Source: Verrucomicrobiaceae bacterium
Lineage (GTDB): Bacteria; Verrucomicrobiota; Verrucomicrobiia; Verrucomicrobiales; Akkermansiaceae
Assembly (NCBI GenBank): GCA_027486655.1
Contig: JAIXOR010000004.1
Span: 62,001 to 126,000 of the forward strand
Reading direction: 5' to 3'
DNA: 64,000 nt
Position 1 is the stretch's first letter, and every line of letters starts with the position of its first letter. Position numbers and translations under genes: made by a program. The notes beneath the pieces were generated by a model. That model had not been told where the DNA came from, made no database searches, and saw only the letters and a list, made by a program, of their open reading frames with translations. Below are positions 58,757 through 64,000 of this stretch, piece after piece.

Positions 58757-59262
58757 GCCGCGAATCCTCCGTGCAGGGTTTCCAACAGCGTGCGGGAGTC
58801 GCCGATCACCCGGGAGGGGTCGGTTTCCCGGGGAGAAGGTCCGTATTTCAAGGTGGCGAGCCGTGCGAAGTTCTCAGTCGCGGCGGCGCGGGCTTCCGGA
58901 CGGAGGATCTGGAGTGCCTCCTTGCGCGAGACGAATTCCTCATGGGTCTCGTAGAGCGAGGGATCCCGCGCGGCGACCGACAGGTAGCGGCGGAGCACCA
59001 GGGAACAACGCACTGCCGCCTCGCGGGCATCCACGGCCTGCATGCCATCAAGGCCCGTCACGGCCTCCTGGTAGGCGGCGATCCGCTGCGCATCCGGATT
59101 GATGGCGGTGCGGCGTCTCCGCCTGACGATCCAGATCACGGCGAGAACCACCAGCACCAGCGCGGCGGCCCCGGCGAACCATGGCCACAGGCCGATGCGC
59201 GGAATGAGCGCCTCCGGAGAGGCGGGTTCCATCAGTGTCAGTCCCGGAGATGATTCATTCAT
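58753..59262 (-). CDS. Bat-operon single-pass membrane protein (DUF4381-like)
   Basis: 169 residues from MNESSPGLTLMEPASPEALI. One membrane helix (LWPWFAGAAALVLVVLAVIW), an Arg-rich stop-transfer (VRRRRRTAINPDAQ) and a helical cytoplasmic domain (REAAVRCSLVLRRYLSVAAR). Position between the DUF58 gene and batA and the topology match the DUF4381 family that always sits there. It overlaps batA by ATGA and follows DUF58 by 7 bases. Confidence 0.8.
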   Translation of the reverse strand: MNESSPGLTLMEPASPEALIPRIGLWPWFAGAAALVLVVLAVIWIVRRRRRTAINPDAQRIAAYQEAVTGLDGMQAVDAREAAVRCSLVLRRYLSVAARDPSLYETHEEFVSRKEALQILRPEARAAATENFARLATLKYGPSPRETDPSRVIGDSRTLLETLHGGFAA

Positions 59263-59269
59263 CGCAGGT

Positions 59270-60163
59270 CTAACGGGTTCGCCGGCGCGAGCGGCGTTTG
59301 AGGAGTTTGTGGAGTTCCGCGAGCGTGTCACCGTTGGTGGCGAGGTCCGCCGAATCGATGCCGTGCTTCTTGAAAACCGAAGATACGCCTTCGTGCTGGC
59401 GTTTCATGAGTTTCTGATAGGCCATCCGCAGGTTCGGATTGGACGTGTTGACCACCGTTTCGAAGCCGGTTTCCGGATCGATCAGGGTGACCCTGCCTGC
59501 CTTGGGCAGCCGGTTTTCCAAAGGATCGGTGACTCGCAGCGCGACGGTCTCATGCTTGCGGGCAAGCTTGCCGAGTTGGCGGTCGAGGGGATCCGAGTGA
59601 AAGTCCGAGATGAGGAAAACCAGCGATTTGCGGCGGAGCGTGCGGACCAGGAAATCGCAGGCCTCTGCCACCGATGTGCCGGGCTTTGCCGGGCGGGCGA
59701 CGAGGATTTCACGAATCATCCGCAGCAGATGGCGGCTGCCCTTTTCCGGGGGGATGAAAAGCAGCGGCTCTCCGGCAAAGAGCATGAGGCCCACCTTGTC
59801 GCCGTTGTTCAGTGCGCTGAACCCGAGCACGGCGGCGGTCTCTGCAGCGATCTCCCGCTTGCTGAGCGCGACGCTTCCGTAGTCGGCCGATCCGGAGACA
59901 TCCACGGCGATCATCACCGAGAGTTCGCGTTCCTCGCGGAACTTGCGCACAAAAGGCGCATCCATCCGGGCGGTGACATTCCAATCGATGAAGCGCACCT
60001 CGTCACCGTGTTGGTATTCGCGGAAGTCGTCGAAGTCGAGGCCCTGGCCACGGAATGAGGACAGGTATTCACCGGAAAACGATTCGCGCACGAGACGCCG
60101 GGCCTTGAGCTCGAGCTTGCGCACCCGGGCCATCATTTCCTCGATCTGGGCGTCCGTAAGCAT
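59270..60163 (-). CDS. DUF58-family protein of the Bat operon
   Basis: 297 residues from MLTDAQIEEMMARVRKLELK. The DUF58 signature is FDDFREYQHGDEVRFIDWNV, followed by a VWA-like fold with DVSGSADYG and LVFLISDFHSD. The C-terminus is basic (LLKRRSRRRTR). DUF58 proteins act with MoxR chaperones in assembling enzyme complexes. It follows moxR by 38 bases and is followed at once by the DUF4381-like gene. Confidence 0.9.
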   Translation of the reverse strand: MLTDAQIEEMMARVRKLELKARRLVRESFSGEYLSSFRGQGLDFDDFREYQHGDEVRFIDWNVTARMDAPFVRKFREERELSVMIAVDVSGSADYGSVALSKREIAAETAAVLGFSALNNGDKVGLMLFAGEPLLFIPPEKGSRHLLRMIREILVARPAKPGTSVAEACDFLVRTLRRKSLVFLISDFHSDPLDRQLGKLARKHETVALRVTDPLENRLPKAGRVTLIDPETGFETVVNTSNPNLRMAYQKLMKRQHEGVSSVFKKHGIDSADLATNGDTLAELHKLLKRRSRRRTR

Positions 60164-60201
60164 CGGTGACGTTGAAGTGCCGGGGTTCGGAAGCGCGAAG
60201 A

Positions 60202-61185
60202 TCAAGGCACCGGCACCTTGGAGAGGATGCGCTCGATGATCGAGTCCGTGGTGGTTTCCTCGGCCTCGGCCTCGTAGGTGAGGAGAATGCGGTGGCGGAG
60301 AACGTCGGGTGCCATGTCCTTCACATCCTGCGGGGTGACGAAGGCGCGGCCGTTCATAAAGGCGAGGGCGCGCGCGGTGAGCGCGAGATTGATGGTGCCG
60401 CGTGGCGAGGCACCGGCGCGAACGAGGTTCTTGAGGGGCGCATCCACCAGACCCGGGTAGCGGGTGGTGTGGATGATCTGAACGATGTATTTGCGGATGG
60501 CGGGATCGATGTAGATCTCGTTGACCAGATCCCGGGAGGCTCCGACTTGCTCGGGCGTGGCCACCGTCTGGGTCTGATAGGGCGGGGTGGAGGTGGCCAT
60601 GCGGTCGAGAATCAGCAGCTCCTCGTCCTTGGTCGGGTAACCCACGGTCACCTTGAGCAGGAAGCGGTCGAGCTGCGCCTCGGGAAGCTGATAGGTGCCT
60701 TCCTGATCGATCGGGTTCTGGGTGGCCAGCACCAGGAAAGGCGCGGGGAGCGGGTAAGACCTGTCGCCGAGCGTCACCTGGCGCTCCTGCATCGCCTCCA
60801 GCAGGGCGGACTGCACCTTGGCGGGCGCACGGTTGATTTCATCGGCGAGGATCAGGTTGTTGAAAATGGGCCCGAGCTTGGGCTCGAACTTCACCGCCTG
60901 CGGGTGATAGACCATGGTGCCCACCAGGTCCGCGGGCAGCAGGTCCGGGGTGAACTGGAATCGGGCGAACGTGGCGGAGAGCGATCCGGAAAGGGCTTTG
61001 ACGGCCAGCGTCTTGGCGAGGCCAGGCACGCCCTCGAGCAGAATGTGGCCGTTGCAGAGCAGGCCGATCAGCAAGCGGTCGACCAGGCGTTCCTGCCCGA
61101 CGAGCACCTGCCCCATTTCATGTTTCACGGCCTGAATCCAGCCGCTTGATTCGGCGATACGCTCCTGCAGGTTCTCCATCGTCAT
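60202..61185 (-). CDS. MoxR-family AAA+ ATPase
   Basis: 327 residues from MTMENLQERIAESSGWIQAV (an alternative start is M3). AAA+ features: Walker A EGVPGLAKT (51-59), Walker B LILADEINRAP, sensor-1 LVLATQNPIDQEGTYQLPEA and the arginine finger region LDRFLLKVTVGYP. It is the first gene of a MoxR-DUF58-DUF4381-BatA-BatB/C-BatD/E operon, where it acts as a chaperone on VWA proteins. Confidence 0.94.
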   Translation of the reverse strand: MTMENLQERIAESSGWIQAVKHEMGQVLVGQERLVDRLLIGLLCNGHILLEGVPGLAKTLAVKALSGSLSATFARFQFTPDLLPADLVGTMVYHPQAVKFEPKLGPIFNNLILADEINRAPAKVQSALLEAMQERQVTLGDRSYPLPAPFLVLATQNPIDQEGTYQLPEAQLDRFLLKVTVGYPTKDEELLILDRMATSTPPYQTQTVATPEQVGASRDLVNEIYIDPAIRKYIVQIIHTTRYPGLVDAPLKNLVRAGASPRGTINLALTARALAFMNGRAFVTPQDVKDMAPDVLRHRILLTYEAEAEETTTDSIIERILSKVPVP

Positions 61186-61279
61186 CGTTTTGGTGGGGTG
61201 AGTGTGGCACGCGACCACGCCCGTGCAACCCACAAAGCGGAGCCGCTGCGCGCGTTTGCCGGAAAAAATCCCGCGCGTT

Positions 61280-61831
61280 TCAACGATGCGTGCCTGGCTT
61301 GGTGAGGCTGGCGACCGCCTCAAGGATCTCCTCCACCGGGGCCAGCCTGCCGATGCCCTCATAGCCACAGGCCAGCGAGCCTTCGGCCGGGCCCACGAAG
61401 TGGCAGCCGTCGGCGGTGAGCTGCCCGACATTGCGCCGGGTGGCCGGGTGATCCCACATTTTCCCGTTCATGGCCGGAGCGATGAGCACCGGCGTGGTGC
61501 GGGGCAGGGCAAGGTAAACCGAGGCCAGTGGATCGGGCGCGAGGCCGTTGGCAAATCCGGCGATCACGTTGGCGGTGGCCGGGGCGACCAGCAGAAGATC
61601 CGCCTGGTCGGCGAGCTCGATGTGGCCGGGTTTCCACGATTGCTTCTCGTCCTCAAGCGTCACGAGCACCGGATTCCGGGTCAGTGTTTGCAGGGTGAGC
61701 GGTGCGATGAACTCGGTGGCGCTGTGCGTCATCACCACGTGGACCTGATGGCCCAGTTTGACAAGCTGCGATGCGATCTCGGCCGCTTTGTAGGCGGCGA
61801 TGGAACCGGAGATGCCGAGGACGATGTTCAT
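61280..61831 (-). CDS. coaC: Phosphopantothenoylcysteine decarboxylase-type flavoprotein (stand-alone CoaC)
   Basis: 183 residues, only the flavoprotein half of a Dfp/CoaBC protein. IVLGISGSIAAYKAAEIASQ binds FMN, the catalytic His is in KPGHIELADQADLLLVAPAT, APAMNGKMW carries the substrate-binding PAMNxxMW, and GSLACGYEGIGRL gives the catalytic cysteine. It decarboxylates 4'-phosphopantothenoylcysteine in CoA synthesis. No CoaB synthetase domain follows, so coaB must be separate. It is 16 bases downstream of sufS. UbiX-type prenyltransferase is unlikely given the motifs. Confidence 0.87.
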   Translation of the reverse strand: MNIVLGISGSIAAYKAAEIASQLVKLGHQVHVVMTHSATEFIAPLTLQTLTRNPVLVTLEDEKQSWKPGHIELADQADLLLVAPATANVIAGFANGLAPDPLASVYLALPRTTPVLIAPAMNGKMWDHPATRRNVGQLTADGCHFVGPAEGSLACGYEGIGRLAPVEEILEAVASLTKPGTHR

Positions 61832-61847
61832 GGCCGGGGTTTTTCGA

Positions 61848-63071
61848 TCAACGGAGCATGGCTGCGGCCTTATCGACCGAAGCGATGAGTTCCCCGACTT
61901 CTTGCCGGGTGTTGTAGAGGGCGAATGAGGCGCGGACCGTGCCGGTGATGCCGAAGCGCGCCATCAAGGGCTGGCAGCAATGGTGGCCGGTGCGGACGGC
62001 GACGCCCATCTGGTCGATCAGCGTGCCGAGGTCGTAATGGTGGACACCCTCGATGTTGAACGAAAGCGAACCGGACCGCCCCGCGGGGCCGAACAAGCGG
62101 ATGCCCGGGATGCTCGAGAGTCCGTCTGCCGCCAGTCGGATCAATTCCATTTCGTGCTCGTGGATCGCGTCCAGGCCGATGCCCTCGACGTATTCGATGG
62201 CCGCGGCGAGTGCGATGGCTCCCTCGATGTTCGGGGTGCCGGCCTCGTATTTGAACGGGGGCTCGTTGTAGGTCGTTTTTTCGAAGGTCACTTCCTTGAT
62301 CATCTCGCCACCGCCGAGAAAGGGTGGCAGGGATTCGAGCAGCGGGAGAGTGCCCCAAAGCACGCCGATGCCGGTGGGTGCGTAAAGCTTGTGCCCGGAA
62401 AACGCGATGAAGTCCGCGCCGAGGGCCTGGACGTCGGTCGGCAGGTGGGCGATCGACTGGGCGGCATCGATCAGCACCAGCGCTCCGGCGTCCTTTGCCG
62501 CGCGGACCATGGTTTCCACGGGGTTGACCGTGCCGAAGGCGTTCGAGATCCAGGTGAGCGCGAGCAGTTTGACCGGGCCTTCGAGGAGTTTCCCGAAGGC
62601 GTCCTGGTCGAGGGTTCCGTCCTCATGGCATGGAATGATCCGGAGTTTCGCCCCGGTGCGCTCGCAGAGCATCTGCCAGGGGACGATGTTCGAGTGATGT
62701 TCGAGGGTGGAAATGAGGATCTCGTCGCCTTGGCCGATCCTTCCGGAAAGAGCGAGGATGTGGGAAACCAGGTTGATGCCGCCGGTGGTGCCTGAGGTGA
62801 AGATCACCTCGTCGGGCGATGCGGCGTGGAGGAAAGCGGCCACGGTTTGGCGGGCTTTCTCGAACGAATCCGTGGCCAGGCGTGCCAGGTGGTGGGTGCC
62901 GCGGTGGATGTTGGCGTTCACCGCCTCGTAATAATGCCGGGACGTGAGCATCACGGCGAGCGGCTTCTGGGTGGTGGCGGCGTTGTCCAAATAGACGAGC
63001 CTGCGGCCATTGACCGATTGGTCGAGAATGGGGAAATCGGCGCGCAGCGTTTCAGTGTCGGGCATGGGCAT
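61848..63071 (-). CDS. sufS: Cysteine desulfurase SufS
   Basis: 407 residues from MPMPDTETLRADFPILDQSV. Typical type II desulfurase: VYLDNAATTQKPLAVM, HRGTHHLARLATDSFEKARQ, the PLP lysine K228 in AFSGHKLYAPTGIGVLWG and the catalytic C365 in VRTGHHCCQPLMARF. It supplies persulfide sulfur for Fe-S assembly through SufE/SufBCD; none of those are beside it. A longer frame reaching 63854 is an accident over the tatC start. Divergent from tatC, 117 bases apart. Confidence 0.95.
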   Translation of the reverse strand: MPMPDTETLRADFPILDQSVNGRRLVYLDNAATTQKPLAVMLTSRHYYEAVNANIHRGTHHLARLATDSFEKARQTVAAFLHAASPDEVIFTSGTTGGINLVSHILALSGRIGQGDEILISTLEHHSNIVPWQMLCERTGAKLRIIPCHEDGTLDQDAFGKLLEGPVKLLALTWISNAFGTVNPVETMVRAAKDAGALVLIDAAQSIAHLPTDVQALGADFIAFSGHKLYAPTGIGVLWGTLPLLESLPPFLGGGEMIKEVTFEKTTYNEPPFKYEAGTPNIEGAIALAAAIEYVEGIGLDAIHEHEMELIRLAADGLSSIPGIRLFGPAGRSGSLSFNIEGVHHYDLGTLIDQMGVAVRTGHHCCQPLMARFGITGTVRASFALYNTRQEVGELIASVDKAAAMLR

Positions 63072-63188
63072 GGAGGCGGCGGAATGGTGGAGCATGCCCC
63101 GGGGTGCCGCAATGCCCGAATTTCCGGCCAGCCCATATCCGCCCTTGCGGAGGCGTCCGGGCGCGGCTTGAATCCCCGCCCCGCCGGC

Positions 63189-64000
63189 ATGTATCTGCTG
63201 CAGAAAGTCATCCAACTCCGAGAGAAGGCCCATCCGGATCACGAGAAACCGTTCCTCGAGCATCTTGAGGACCTGCGGGTCATGATTACCCGCATCGTGA
63301 TCACGTTGGTCATTTCGATGGTCGTCTGTTTTTCCTTCCAGAAACAACTGATGGAAGTGCTGAGGCGGCCGGTCGAGCAGGTGTGGATCAACCAACTGGA
63401 AGCCAAGCTTCCGAAGTCCACCGAGGTGGCCCCGAAGCCGCTGGATGTGGAGATCTGGGAAAAAGCGAAGTCCCTTGAACACGCCGCCGCCTCTCTGGAG
63501 CCCGCGCAGCGGGATCATTTCTATCAGGTATACCCGGATGCGGATCTGGTGTTCCACGCCCGCTCGGTGGGGCTTCTCCGCGCCACCCTGGTGATGCCGG
63601 AGTCCCGTCGGGAGGCTTTCCTCGCCGGTGCCGGGATCCCGGAGGCCCTTCACAAGCAGGTCAACGCCCTGGTCAAGACGGCCCCGAGCCCGGAAGTGGA
63701 CAACCGCGGCAACCTCAAGCTGATGTCCGCCCTCAAGCCCACCGAGACCTTCATGCTCTCGATGAAGCTGTCGTTTTTCGCCGGCATCATCCTGGCCTTT
63801 CCGCTGCTGCTGATGTTCGTGCTGCAGTTCATCCTGCCCGGGCTTCACGCGCATGAGAAGAAGGTCATGTGGCCCGCGATGGCGGTGGGATTCGGCCTGT
63901 TTCTTGCGGGCGTGCTCTTCGCTTATTACGGGGTGCTGCCTCGCGCGCTGATGTTCTTCTACGAGTGGAGCGGCAGTCTTGGTGTTTCCAACGACTGGCG
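63189..64000 (+). CDS. tatC: Sec-independent protein translocase TatC, 3' end beyond the window
   Basis: The frame is open from ATG 63189 to the right edge (270 codons, partial). KPFLEHLEDLRVMITRIVIT is the TatC signature and first helix. Then comes an unusually long polar stretch of about 160 residues before the second helix. There PTETFMLSMKLSFFAGIILA, the conserved F/P-rich MKLSFF segment, leads to PLLLMFVLQFILPGLHAHEK and the third helix region LFLAGVLFAYYGVLPRALMF. TatC forms the twin-arginine receptor; the GH109-like protein at 17757 carries such a signal. Start follows an ATG with a short upstream gap to sufS. Confidence 0.92.
   Translation, partial: MYLLQKVIQLREKAHPDHEKPFLEHLEDLRVMITRIVITLVISMVVCFSFQKQLMEVLRRPVEQVWINQLEAKLPKSTEVAPKPLDVEIWEKAKSLEHAAASLEPAQRDHFYQVYPDADLVFHARSVGLLRATLVMPESRREAFLAGAGIPEALHKQVNALVKTAPSPEVDNRGNLKLMSALKPTETFMLSMKLSFFAGIILAFPLLLMFVLQFILPGLHAHEKKVMWPAMAVGFGLFLAGVLFAYYGVLPRALMFFYEWSGSLGVSNDW

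Noticed and set aside
61848..63854. A 668-residue version of SufS starting at 63854
   Set aside because: The extra 261 residues are antisense to tatC; SufS begins at MPMPDTETLRADF and tatC has strong family motifs on the plus strand.

Overview
The window looks like the chromosome of a GC-rich member of the Verrucomicrobiota, most likely Verrucomicrobiae (Luteolibacter/Haloferula-like). The pointers are a GreA with a very long N-terminal extension (a form also known from Chlamydia), a Tat-exported GH109-type Gfo/Idh/MocA enzyme, a secreted sulfatase, YHYH and MbnP/MbnH-type secreted proteins, an SHD1-domain secreted protein, an MJ0042-type zinc-ribbon membrane protein and a fused Bat operon. 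The genus is inference; no rRNA lies in the window.

Region 1 (about 0-10.6 kb) is a rearranged defence locus on the minus strand: hsdM, a REP-flanked RAYT transposase, a chimeric gene joining the first third of an HsdS to the C-terminal two thirds of a GmrSD-like DUF262/DUF1524 protein, a short plus-strand gene, an XRE-ImmA/IrrE protease with a PIN-domain protein, and hsdR.

Region 2 (10.7-32 kb) is mostly housekeeping: ligA (carrying an in-frame kinase-like domain inserted in its adenylation domain), an SHD1 secreted protein, der, tRNA-Asp, fabD, a small secreted coiled-coil protein, a GH109-like dehydrogenase, a glutaredoxin-like protein, an ECF sigma factor with a membrane protein and a PDZ protein, extended greA, eno, an aminotransferase with a CPBP protease, a zinc-ribbon membrane protein, and a ribH-nusB-PerM block.

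Region 3 (32-45 kb) holds an RDD membrane protein, a sulfatase, an HTTM/carboxylase-like membrane protein, and a deoC/aldehyde dehydrogenase set whose second, catalytically incomplete ALDH unit is separated from the first by a plus-strand island of YHYH / MbnP-MbnH fusion / YHYH-EF-hand genes. mscL and glnB follow; glnB has a good sigma-54 promoter.

Region 4 (46-64 kb) carries nnr, an amidase, a secreted unknown, a GHMP sugar kinase fused to a UTP-sugar pyrophosphorylase with a GalU-like partner, a complete MoxR-DUF58-BatA-BatB/C-BatD/E operon, a stand-alone CoaC-like flavoprotein, sufS, and the start of tatC, which runs off the right end. The tRNA, terminators and sigma-54 element were found by reading the sequence. 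No CRISPR array, IS element other than the RAYT, or prophage was seen.
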